Below, one piece after another: positions 28,241 through 34,777 of a DNA stretch of 64,000 nt; within the stretch, counting starts at the first letter, position 1, and each line of letters opens with the position of its first letter. The translations under genes and the position numbers were made by a program. This DNA is from Terrihabitans soli (GTDB lineage: Bacteria > Pseudomonadota > Alphaproteobacteria > Rhizobiales > Methylopilaceae): positions 2,260,501 through 2,324,500 of the forward strand of contig NZ_AP023361.1 in assembly GCF_014191545.1 (NCBI RefSeq). Reading direction: 5' to 3'. The notes beneath the pieces are model-generated. The model saw only the letters and a list, made by a program, of their open reading frames with translations, was not told the origin of the DNA and did no database searches.

Positions 28241-28771
28241 TTAACTCGCGAACTTCTTGATATATTCTTCGTGATACTCGGCGAACCGCTTCCAGAATGG
28301 CGGCGGCGTCACGCTGTTGGCCTTGGCCTCCAGCACATTCAGATGCGCATGCCAGCCCGCGGCAAGTTCCGCCAGGGTCGCGCGGTCTCGGATACCGCTA
28401 TGGATAAGCGTCACCCTCACCTGCCCGTGCAGCGAGGTCAGAACGAAGGTCACTTTCGAATCCGGCCCGGCATCCGGCCATGTCAAAGCCAGCACACTCG
28501 GAAACCGGCTCTCCAAAACTTCGCCGCGCACCGTGAAGCCCTTGGGCGAGTCCTTGCCGGGCGGAGCGATCCCGGGATGCGGCGTCAGCTCGTCATGGCG
28601 GAAGATCATCTCATAGGAGCCGCCCTCCTTCAGATCCATCGGACCGGTCGCCAGCCAGCGGCCGCGGATCGTCGGATGCGTGAGAAAATCCCAGATGCGG
28701 CTGATCGGCCCCGGCATATGGCGCTCGAAGCGGATCGTATCGGAGGCGGTTTCGACAGCGAAATCTCTCAT
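28241..28771 (-). CDS. SRPBCC (AHSA1/START-like) domain protein
   Basis: A 176-residue single-domain paralogue of the protein at 14744-15271. Shared features include DTIRFERHMPGPISRIWDFL, RWLATGPMDLKEGG and AAGWHAHLNVLEAKANS near the C-terminus. Unlike that copy it has no adjacent ArsR regulator. It is 46 bases upstream of the tandem-domain relative on the same strand, so the two may be co-expressed. Confidence 0.85.
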   Translation of the reverse strand: MRDFAVETASDTIRFERHMPGPISRIWDFLTHPTIRGRWLATGPMDLKEGGSYEMIFRHDELTPHPGIAPPGKDSPKGFTVRGEVLESRFPSVLALTWPDAGPDSKVTFVLTSLHGQVRVTLIHSGIRDRATLAELAAGWHAHLNVLEAKANSVTPPPFWKRFAEYHEEYIKKFAS

Positions 28772-28845
28772 CGTCAGCCTAGCAAGCGTTGTGGAGCAAG
28801 GCTCAGATATAGATGCAGAACCCGCCGCTCAATATTGAAGCGCAT

Positions 28846-28875
28846 AAGAAAAACGCCCGCGCAAGCGCGGGCGTT
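28846..28875 (-). terminator. intrinsic terminator of dksA
   Basis: On the dksA strand, a GC-rich stem (AACGCCCGCGC / GCGCGGGCGTT) is followed by TTTTTCTT, 30 bases after the dksA stop. A textbook Rho-independent terminator. Confidence 0.9.
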
Positions 28876-28904
28876 GAAACATGTCTTGCGCCGGGACCGG
28901 GCGA

Positions 28905-29315
28905 TCACTCGTCGCGGTAGACGCGCTCGCGGCGCTCATGCCGCTCCTGGGCTTCGACCGAAAGCGTTGCGATCGGGCGGGCATCGAGGCGCTTGAGGGA
29001 GATCGGCTCGCCCGTCTCCTCGCAATAGCCGTAGGACCCGTCGTCAATACGCTTCAGCGCGGCATCGATCTTGGCGATCAGCTTGCGCTGCCGGTCGCGC
29101 GCCCGAAGCTCGATCGCGCGGTCCGTCTCGGAGGACGCGCGGTCCACGAGATCGGGATGATTCTGGTTCTCGTCTTGAAGATGTTCGAGCGTTTCTTTGC
29201 TTTCCTGAAGGATCTCATCCTTCCAGCGCAGAAGCTTGTCGCGAAAATACTCGCGCTGCCGCTCGTTCATGAACGTCTCGGCCTCGGTCGGCCGGTACTC
29301 CTGGACTACTTCCAT
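28905..29315 (-). CDS. dksA: RNA polymerase-binding transcription factor DksA, degenerate zinc finger
   Basis: Binds the RNA polymerase secondary channel and works with ppGpp in stringent control. It is 136 residues with a long coiled coil (about 20-90) and the C-terminal finger region GSYGYCEETGEPISLKRLDA then RPIATLSVEAQERHERRERV. Only one of the four zinc-ligand cysteines of classical DksA is present (CEET in place of CxxC, and no cysteine in the second knuckle), a form known from alphaproteobacteria. A consensus-like sigma-70 promoter precedes it and a strong terminator follows, so it is a single-gene unit. Confidence 0.93.
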   Translation of the reverse strand: MEVVQEYRPTEAETFMNERQREYFRDKLLRWKDEILQESKETLEHLQDENQNHPDLVDRASSETDRAIELRARDRQRKLIAKIDAALKRIDDGSYGYCEETGEPISLKRLDARPIATLSVEAQERHERRERVYRDE

Positions 29316-29386
29316 CGCACCCGCACCCCGTTTTTGGGCTCCGCGAATCCCGCAATTCGGGAGAGCCCCCCTTTAAAATCGCGCGG

Positions 29387-29415
29387 AATATAGCCACGCG
29401 CGATGCCCGGGACAA
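29387..29415 (-). promoter_or_regulatory. sigma-70 type promoter of dksA
   Basis: On the dksA strand, TTGTCC, a 17-base spacer and TATATT form a near-consensus -35/-10 pair about 72 bases before the ATG. The low-GC -10 stands out from its GC-rich surroundings. Confidence 0.65.
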
Positions 29416-29486
29416 TCGATTTTAGGAATGGCGGAATTGCTTGAGAAATAAGAGGTTTTGCAGGGAGCCTGTGGACAAGGTCCCAA

Positions 29487-29897
29487 TCAGGGCCGCCGCT
29501 GGAGCTTTGCCAGCTCGACTTGGGCCCTCAGCTCGATTTCGTCGAGAATCTGTTCCAGGGCCGGATCCTCGGTCGCTTCCCGGGCCGACCCGACTGCGGC
29601 ATTGAGGCCGTCCAGGGCCGCAGGCGTCAGGGTGCCGTCGAGAACCCCGAGCTTCACGGCATCCAGGAGGTCAAGAATGGTGCGGCCGCGCTGGGTGGCC
29701 TTTTTGCGCCGTTCCACGGTCATATCGACCGATTGCAGGGCCAAAAGCGCGTCCAGCCCCGGCGCCGAGGCGGCGCTCGCCGGCTTCTGCAGCGGCGCTG
29801 ACGTCTCCGTATCGGGCAGCGAGAAGCCAGAGCCCGACGACACGCGTCGCGCACCATAAGCACCCTGCCCGATCCGGTTCGGTCCTTCGACCCGCAT
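29487..29897 (-). CDS. fliX: flagellar assembly regulator FliX
   Basis: In Caulobacter, FliX binds and regulates FlbD, coupling basal-body completion to sigma-54-dependent late flagellar transcription. The 136-residue protein shows the FliX pattern: N-terminal VEGPNRIGQGAYGARRVSSG, then the helical core LDALLALQSVDMTVERRKKA, TQRGRTILDLLDAVKLGVLD and a C-terminal ILDEIELRAQVELAKLQ. It is divergent from flgI, and the shared region holds a CtrA box and an FlbD-like palindrome. The presence of fliX supports FlbD as the palindrome-binding factor. Confidence 0.93.
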   Translation of the reverse strand: MRVEGPNRIGQGAYGARRVSSGSGFSLPDTETSAPLQKPASAASAPGLDALLALQSVDMTVERRKKATQRGRTILDLLDAVKLGVLDGTLTPAALDGLNAAVGSAREATEDPALEQILDEIELRAQVELAKLQRRP

Positions 29898-29949
29898 GGC
29901 CTTTTCTCCTAGGGAATGGCCCTTGTGCGCAAGGCTGGACGAGAGCCCG

Positions 29950-29965
29950 TTAACTGCGCGTTAAC
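29950..29965. promoter_or_regulatory. CtrA box between fliX and flgI
   Basis: TTAA-CTGCGCG-TTAAC is an exact TTAA-N7-TTAA(C) match, 53 bases before the fliX start and about 157 bases before flgI. It is four bases from the neighbouring FlbD-like palindrome. It most likely drives fliX and possibly flgI. Confidence 0.75.
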
Positions 29966-29968
29966 AAC

Positions 29969-29985
29969 CCGGCAAAATTTGCCGG
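29969..29985. promoter_or_regulatory. FlbD/ftr-like palindrome between fliX and flgI
   Basis: CCGGCA-N5-TGCCGG is a perfect inverted repeat with AT-only centre AAATT. It shares the CGGCA-N5-TGCCG core with the other flagellar intergenic sites and lies four bases from the CtrA box. Confidence 0.7.
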
Positions 29986-30121
29986 ATCGGCATTTTTAAC
30001 CCTGTAAACAACCCATCCGGCGCCTCCCCCGAACGGATGATTATTCAATAAAATCAGTGATCTAGCGTCTCCGGCCGCGGGGGCACGCTTCTGGCATTGG
30101 ATTGCCGGGGAGAACATTTTT

Positions 30122-31429
30122 ATGCAGCGGTCCTTGTCCATTCTGATCCGGAACATGCTTCTCGCGGCGGGCGCCGCGGGCGTGATTCTTGCCGCCGCCC
30201 AGGCGCGCGCCGCCGAGCCTCCTTCGGCGACGACGCCCTCGCAACTGCCTCCCGCTCCCTTTGCCTATGGCTCCGATCCTTATGGACCGCGCGTCAGCAT
30301 GATCGCGACCGCAGCTCCTTTGCCGCAGGCGCCCTATTGGGAAGGCAATGAATTTCAGGGCGGCGATGCCGGCGATGTCGGAACGACCTCCGCCCGCGTC
30401 AAAGATCTGATCGACATCGAAGGCGTCCGCGAAAACCAGCTTGTCGGTTACGGCCTCGTCGTCGGCCTCAACGGCACGGGCGACAGCCTCAACGCCTCGC
30501 CATTCACCCGCCAGTCGCTGACGGCCATGCTCGAGCGCATGGGTGTCAATACGCGCGGCGCAACGCTCCGCACCAAAAACGTCGCCGCCGTCATGGTGAC
30601 GGCGAGCCTTCCGCCCTTCTCGACGCAGGGCACGCGCATCGACATCACCGTTTCGGCGATGGGCGATGCGACAAGCCTTCAGGGCGGCACGCTGCTTGTC
30701 ACGCCGCTTCTCGGCGCCGACGGCGAAGTCTACGCGGTCGGCCAGGGCCCGGTCGCCGTTATCGGCTTCCAGGCCGAAGGCAATGCGGCGAAGATCGTTC
30801 GCGGCGTACCGACAACGGGCCGCATCTCGAACGGCGCCGTTGTCGAACGCGAAATCGAGTTCGCGCTGTCCGGAATGTCGACGGTGCGTCTTTCCCTCCG
30901 CAATCCCGATCTGACGACGGCGCGGCGCATCGCCAGCGCCATCAACACGCTTTTGGGCGGTGCGGCCTCCGAGCCGGTCGACCCCGCAACCGTGCAACTG
31001 ACGATCCCGCCGAACTATCGCAGCAATATCGTGCGCCTGCTCACCGAAATCGAACAGCTGCGCGTGCAGCCGGATGTGGCGGCGAAGATCGTCATCGACG
31101 AACGCTCGGGCATTATCGTGATGGGCCGCGAAGTGCGCGTCGCAACCGTTGCAGTCGCCCAGGGCAATCTCACGGTGACGATCAGCGAAGAGCCGATCGT
31201 CAGCCAACCCACGGAATTCAGCGATGGACAGACGGTTGTCGTGCCGCGCACGACGGTCTCGGTCGATGACGAAAGCTATCGCCAGCTCGCGGTCGTCAAA
31301 CAGGGCGTGACGCTTCAGGAACTCGTCGACGGACTGAACGCACTCGGCATCGGCCCGCGCGATCTCATCGGCATCCTTCAGGCGATCAAAGCGGCGGGCG
31401 CGCTGCAGGCCGAGATCGAGGTGATGTGA
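30122..31429 (+). CDS. flgI: flagellar P-ring protein FlgI
   Basis: Forms the periplasmic P ring around the rod. It is 435 residues, longer than the usual about 370 because of an N-terminal extension. A signal peptide (LLAAGAAGVILAAAQARA) and a Pro/Ala-rich stretch (about 35-85) precede the conserved start of the ring protein, RVKDLIDIEGVRENQLVGYG. Further hallmarks are VVGLNGTGDSLNASPFTRQS and the C-terminal VTLQELVDGLNALGIGPRDL. It is the first gene of flgI-flgJ-flgN. Its stop overlaps the flgJ start. Confidence 0.96.
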   Translation: MQRSLSILIRNMLLAAGAAGVILAAAQARAAEPPSATTPSQLPPAPFAYGSDPYGPRVSMIATAAPLPQAPYWEGNEFQGGDAGDVGTTSARVKDLIDIEGVRENQLVGYGLVVGLNGTGDSLNASPFTRQSLTAMLERMGVNTRGATLRTKNVAAVMVTASLPPFSTQGTRIDITVSAMGDATSLQGGTLLVTPLLGADGEVYAVGQGPVAVIGFQAEGNAAKIVRGVPTTGRISNGAVVEREIEFALSGMSTVRLSLRNPDLTTARRIASAINTLLGGAASEPVDPATVQLTIPPNYRSNIVRLLTEIEQLRVQPDVAAKIVIDERSGIIVMGREVRVATVAVAQGNLTVTISEEPIVSQPTEFSDGQTVVVPRTTVSVDDESYRQLAVVKQGVTLQELVDGLNALGIGPRDLIGILQAIKAAGALQAEIEVM

Positions 31430-31755
31430 TGGCATCCCTCCTCCCGACCGCCGATGCGTTTCACCAGCTTCCGGCCATCGACAACACGAAGCTTACCGCC
31501 AACGCGAAGCTTGCGGAAAAGGCAAAGCAGCAGGGCCAGGAATTCGAAAGCGTCTTCCTGTCGACGGTGCTTGCCCAGATGTTCGCAACCGTCGAAGGCG
31601 GCTCGGGCCCGCTCGGCGGCGAAGGCACCGGCGGCGACACCTGGCGGTCGTTCCTCACCGACGAATTTGCCAATGAAATCTCGAAAGCCGGCGGCATCGG
31701 CATCGCCGACCACGTCATGCGCGAAATTATCAGTATGCAGGAGCAGAACTCATGA
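31429..31755 (+). CDS. flgJ: rod-binding protein (FlgJ N-terminal domain only)
   Basis: A 108-residue protein equivalent to the rod-capping N-terminal half of enteric FlgJ, without the muramidase half, as usual in alphaproteobacteria (where it is sometimes called CheL). The core is KQQGQEFESVFLSTVLAQMF followed by FLTDEFANEISKAGGIGIAD. The ATG at 31429 overlaps the flgI stop (TGATG), and the end overlaps the next gene (ATGA). A separate peptidoglycan hydrolase would be needed for rod penetration and is not in this window. Confidence 0.9.
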   Translation: MASLLPTADAFHQLPAIDNTKLTANAKLAEKAKQQGQEFESVFLSTVLAQMFATVEGGSGPLGGEGTGGDTWRSFLTDEFANEISKAGGIGIADHVMREIISMQEQNS

Positions 31756-32219
31756 GCACGAGAGGCGCCGTCATTCCGATGCCGACCCGCGATGAAGCCG
31801 GCCATATGGTCGACCGTATCGTCGAGACCGTCGAGCGGCTGAATTCGATCATGCAGCGCGAAACCGAACTCATCCGCGCCGCAAAGCTGAAGGAAGCCGG
31901 CAGCCTTGTCGAAGACAAGGCAACGCTTGCGGGCCTTTATCAGCGCGAGCTCGAAGCGGTGCGGGCTGCCGCTTCCGCCATCGGCCGCCTCGTTCCGGAC
32001 CGCGCGGAGGTCCTGCGTCACCGTCTGGCGGGTCTTCAGGAAACACTGTCCGTCAATCTGGCCGTTGTAGGTACAGCGCGCGCCGTCGCCGAAGACATGA
32101 TGCGCACGGTGGCCGATGAAGTTTCGCGCCAGCAGCGCCCGACGGTCTACGGCATGCAGGGCCAGATGGCGGCACCGAAAGCCGGCCCCGCTTCGATCAG
32201 CATTTCGCGCCGTTCGTAA
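31752..32219 (+). CDS. flgN: FlgN-like flagellar chaperone
   Basis: A 155-residue helical cytoplasmic protein with the FlgN-type pattern MVDRIVETVERLNSIMQRET and ELIRAAKLKEAGSLVEDKAT, where the loop KA-L-x-x-Y is typical. The C-terminal tail is short and disordered. FlgN escorts the hook-filament junction proteins FlgK and FlgL, whose genes lie further along (39.3-43.1 kb). It is translationally coupled to flgJ. The name rests on the fold pattern and context. Confidence 0.75.
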   Translation: MSTRGAVIPMPTRDEAGHMVDRIVETVERLNSIMQRETELIRAAKLKEAGSLVEDKATLAGLYQRELEAVRAAASAIGRLVPDRAEVLRHRLAGLQETLSVNLAVVGTARAVAEDMMRTVADEVSRQQRPTVYGMQGQMAAPKAGPASISISRRS

Positions 32220-32251
32220 CGACGCGCCGCGGGTCTAAGGGAAATTACGGT

Positions 32252-32269
32252 CTGGCGCTCCGGCGCCAG
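32252..32269 (+). terminator. candidate hairpin after flgN
   Basis: CTGGCGC, a four-base loop and GCGCCAG lie 33 bases after the flgN stop. There is no U-run. It may end or stabilise the flgI-flgJ-flgN transcript. The rest of the 214-base gap holds no other clear signal. Confidence 0.4.
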
Positions 32270-32433
32270 CCCGACTAAACCGCCCGGCAACCTGGTAGGT
32301 TTGTGACAAGTTGAAGCTCTTAAGAAAGAGTTGATTCACTAGGCTTATTCAAGCTTCTTTTAGACGTTCCCTCCATTCTCGGTCACACCTGCCGAAAGGA
32401 TTTCGGCGAAGGATCGAGAACGGAGCCAAGAAC

Positions 32434-32844
32434 ATGGACGCCGCGCTCTCATATAGAGCGATGTATCCGCAGCCACCGGCAATGCCGCGGGCTGAGGCGG
32501 CTATCCCCGTTCGCCATGCCATCCCCACCGATCTTCCCCAGCCCGATAAAAGCGTGCCGGCGCTCGTCGAACATTCGGCCCAGGACGGCACGGCCTCGCG
32601 GCCGCGCGCCAATGCCGAACTGCCGCGTCCTCTCTCGGACGAAGTGCTCCGCGAGATCGAGCGCGAAGTCGAGCACGAATTCGAGTTCAACAAGGAAGCG
32701 AAGACCCTTGTCTTCACCAAGCGCGACGGCGGCAACGGCCAGGTCCTGCAGCAGATCCCCGACGAGCGGCTGCTGAAGATCCGCGCCTATGTGGCCCAGA
32801 CTCTGGACAAGCCGTCCGAGCCTCTCGTCGAGCGCGAAGCGTAA
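32434..32844 (+). CDS. FlaG-like flagellar protein
   Basis: A 136-residue protein with a Pro-rich first half and a C-terminal domain EREVEHEFEFNKEAKTLVFT / NGQVLQQIPDERLLKIRAYV. The pattern (beta strand, charged turn, then Q-Q/R-I-P-x-E) matches FlaG proteins, which influence filament length. The similarity was recognised by eye and is modest. Its position directly before three flagellin genes supports it. It has its own ribosome site (GGAG) and terminator. Confidence 0.6.
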   Translation: MDAALSYRAMYPQPPAMPRAEAAIPVRHAIPTDLPQPDKSVPALVEHSAQDGTASRPRANAELPRPLSDEVLREIEREVEHEFEFNKEAKTLVFTKRDGGNGQVLQQIPDERLLKIRAYVAQTLDKPSEPLVEREA

Positions 32845-32867
32845 ACGTCCTAACCTTGAGAGCCTCG

Positions 32868-32898
32868 AAATGCCGGGACGCCATGCCCGGCATTTTTA
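32868..32898 (+). terminator. intrinsic terminator
   Basis: AAATGCCGGG, an eight-base loop, CCCGGCATTT and then TTATTT, 24 bases after the FlaG-like gene. A good Rho-independent terminator. Confidence 0.85.
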
Positions 32899-32947
32899 TT
32901 TCAAGCCACGCGTTTTGAGGCCCTATTTCAAGGCGTATTCGATCCGA

Positions 32948-32962
32948 TTAACGGCTCATTAT
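32948..32962 (+). promoter_or_regulatory. CtrA-like box upstream of flagellin 1
   Basis: TTAA-CGGCTCA-TTAT differs from TTAA-N7-TTAA at one base. It lies about 140 bases before the flagellin start, which is distant. A weak candidate. Confidence 0.35.
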
Positions 32963-33046
32963 TTACGGCAGCAACAGCCCTCAAGCCGTTAGAATTGTAC
33001 GGATTTACTTAAGTCCCCAACAGAACCCGGCGTGGCAAAAAGCGGC

Positions 33047-33066
33047 GTGCTTCCAGAAGGCAGCAC
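33047..33066 (+). promoter_or_regulatory. leader hairpin of flagellin 1 with TTCCAGAAGG motif
   Basis: GTGCTTCC / GGCAGCAC form an 8-bp stem with one mismatch around AGAA, 36-55 bases before the start codon. The loop side contains TTCCAGAAGG, nearly identical to TTCCAGGAGG in the flagellin 2 leader. A candidate target for post-transcriptional control by FlbT. Confidence 0.45.
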
Positions 33067-33101
33067 TTGTCTCTTGTTACCCTAGGAAAGGGGATCACAT
33101 C

Positions 33102-34598
33102 ATGGCTTCCAACATCACTCTTTCGGCCGGCGTGCGTCAGAACCTTCTGTCGCTTCAGAACACGGCCAACCTCATGTCGACGACCCAGAACCGCCTTGCC
33201 ACCGGCAAGAAGGTCAACTCGGCCCTCGACAACCCGACCTCCTTCTTCACCGCCCAGTCGCTCCAGAGCCGCGCGTCCGATATGGCCTCGCTGCTCGACG
33301 GCATGACCTCGGGCGTGAAAACGCTTGAAGCCGCTGATAACGGCCTCTCCGCGATCACGAAGACGGTCGAAAGCATGCAGTCGACGCTGCGTCAGGCCCG
33401 TCAGGACAAATCGTTCAAGACGGAATCCTACACGCTCGGCGCCGGCCTCACCGCTGCCCAGGATATTTCGTTCGAGGGTGGCGCTGTCGGCACGACCCCG
33501 GTCTCGATCACTCTCGGCACGGCGGCTGTCGGCGCCACTCCGGCGACCGTTACAGGCGCTGGCGGCGGTGACTGGGATACCGGCACCACTGTCTTCGAAG
33601 CCACCAACGGCGGCGGCGAATACGATGGCGAGACCATCACGATCACGGCCGAAAACGGCGACACGGACAGCTACACGATCCAGGCCGGCGATACGGTCGC
33701 GGACATCGTGGCCGAGCTCTCCGACGGCGATTTCACCGTGACGGGCACGAACGTCGGCTTCAACTTCTCGCATGCCGGCGGCTCGGACTTCACCGTTACG
33801 ACTTCGCTTCCGGCGCTTACGACCGCCGCTGGCGTCGGCACGACGGCAACCTCGGTCAACGGTGTCCCGGCTGTGGCTGCGGCGTCGAAATCGGTCGACA
33901 CGCTCGTCTCCGAAATCAATGCCAACGTCTCGCTCCAGGGCAAAGTTCGCGCCTCGAACGACGGCGGCAAGCTCCGCATCGAGAACCTCTCGACGTCGGA
34001 ACTGACGGTTACCGGCGTCAACTCGACGACCGGCACTGTCGACGGCAGCGCGGGCGAAGGCGAAGTCGGTGGCAACACCGTTCGCCAGAACCTCGTGAAG
34101 CAGTTCAACGAACTCCGCGACCAGCTCGACAAGCTGGCGGACGACGCGTCCTATAACGGCGTGAACCTCCTGCGCGGCGATAAGCTGAAGCTGACCTTCA
34201 ACGAAACCGGCACCTCGACCATCGAGATCCAGGCCAAGGACGAAGCGGGCGAAGAGCGCGCGATCAACTCCACGACCCTGGGCATCGACACGGCCACGGA
34301 CGCCGATTTCGACAACGATGCCGGCATTGACGGCATCCTCGACGGCATGAAAGACGCTCTGGGCGTTCTGCGCGCGCAGTCTTCGAGCTTCGGTTCGAAC
34401 CTGTCGATCGTTGAAAACCGGACGGAATTCACGAAGTCGATGATCAACACCCTGCAGACCGGCGCCGACTCGCTGGTTCTGGCCGACACGAACGAGGAAG
34501 CGGCGAACATGCTCGCCCTTCAGACCCGCCAGCAGCTGTCTTCGACGGCTCTGTCGCTCGCTTCGCAGGCCGACCAGGCGGTTCTCCGCCTGTTCTGA
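33102..34598 (+). CDS. flagellin 1
   Basis: A filament subunit of 498 residues. The N-terminal D0/D1 helices (about 1-110, ITLSAGVRQNLLSLQNTANL, STTQNRLATGKKVNSALDNP) and the C-terminal D1/D0 helices (last about 150, NTLQTGADSLVLADTNEEAA) are strongly conserved with the next two genes. The middle (about 115-310) is Thr/Gly-rich and variable, with a flagellin-IN-like module (ETITITAENGDTDSYTIQAG). It starts at ATG with AAAGGGG upstream. It is followed by its own terminator, so each flagellin has an independent unit. Confidence 0.95.
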   Translation: MASNITLSAGVRQNLLSLQNTANLMSTTQNRLATGKKVNSALDNPTSFFTAQSLQSRASDMASLLDGMTSGVKTLEAADNGLSAITKTVESMQSTLRQARQDKSFKTESYTLGAGLTAAQDISFEGGAVGTTPVSITLGTAAVGATPATVTGAGGGDWDTGTTVFEATNGGGEYDGETITITAENGDTDSYTIQAGDTVADIVAELSDGDFTVTGTNVGFNFSHAGGSDFTVTTSLPALTTAAGVGTTATSVNGVPAVAAASKSVDTLVSEINANVSLQGKVRASNDGGKLRIENLSTSELTVTGVNSTTGTVDGSAGEGEVGGNTVRQNLVKQFNELRDQLDKLADDASYNGVNLLRGDKLKLTFNETGTSTIEIQAKDEAGEERAINSTTLGIDTATDADFDNDAGIDGILDGMKDALGVLRAQSSSFGSNLSIVENRTEFTKSMINTLQTGADSLVLADTNEEAANMLALQTRQQLSSTALSLASQADQAVLRLF

Positions 34599-34622
34599 TC
34601 CCTTAACGGATCGTAAATACGG

Positions 34623-34654
34623 AAACGGCGGGCCTCGGCCCGCCGTTTCTTTTT
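34623..34654 (+). terminator. intrinsic terminator of flagellin 1
   Basis: AAACGGCGGGCC paired with GGCCCGCCGTTT and then CTTTTTT, 25 bases after the stop. The stem is nearly the same sequence as the terminator of flagellin 2. Confidence 0.92.
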
Positions 34655-34690
34655 GACCGAAACGCTAAATTTTTAAGCGGGTTCTGCCGA

Positions 34691-34705
34691 TTAACTTAGC
34701 ATTCA
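34691..34705 (+). promoter_or_regulatory. CtrA-like box upstream of flagellin 2
   Basis: TTAA-CTTAGCA-TTCA is one mismatch from TTAA-N7-TTAA and lies 73-87 bases before the start codon. The distance is reasonable for a promoter element, but the match is imperfect. Confidence 0.4.
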
Positions 34706-34727
34706 ATCAAGCATGCCATGGTCCCAC

Positions 34728-34745
34728 AACTTCCAGGAGGAAGTT
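34728..34745 (+). promoter_or_regulatory. leader hairpin of flagellin 2 enclosing AGGAGG
   Basis: A perfect 7-bp hairpin AACTTCC-AGGA-GGAAGTT, 33-50 bases before the ATG. It sequesters an AGGAGG that is too far upstream to serve this start. The TTCCAGGAGG motif matches the flagellin 1 leader, and the following CTCT...ACCC.AG.AAAGGG pattern is also shared. Confidence 0.45.
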
Positions 34746-34777
34746 GCTCTCAAACACCCAGAAAAGGGACCTTGTAC

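Noticed and set aside
30094-30110. TGGCATTGGATTGC as a sigma-54 promoter for flgI
   Set aside because: The GG and GC are 9 bases apart instead of 10, a spacing that sigma-54 tolerates poorly.
33030-33055. TGGCAAAAAGCGGCGTGC upstream of flagellin 1 as a sigma-54 promoter
   Set aside because: At ten-base spacing the bases are CG, not GC, and other pairings give 11 or 13 bases.
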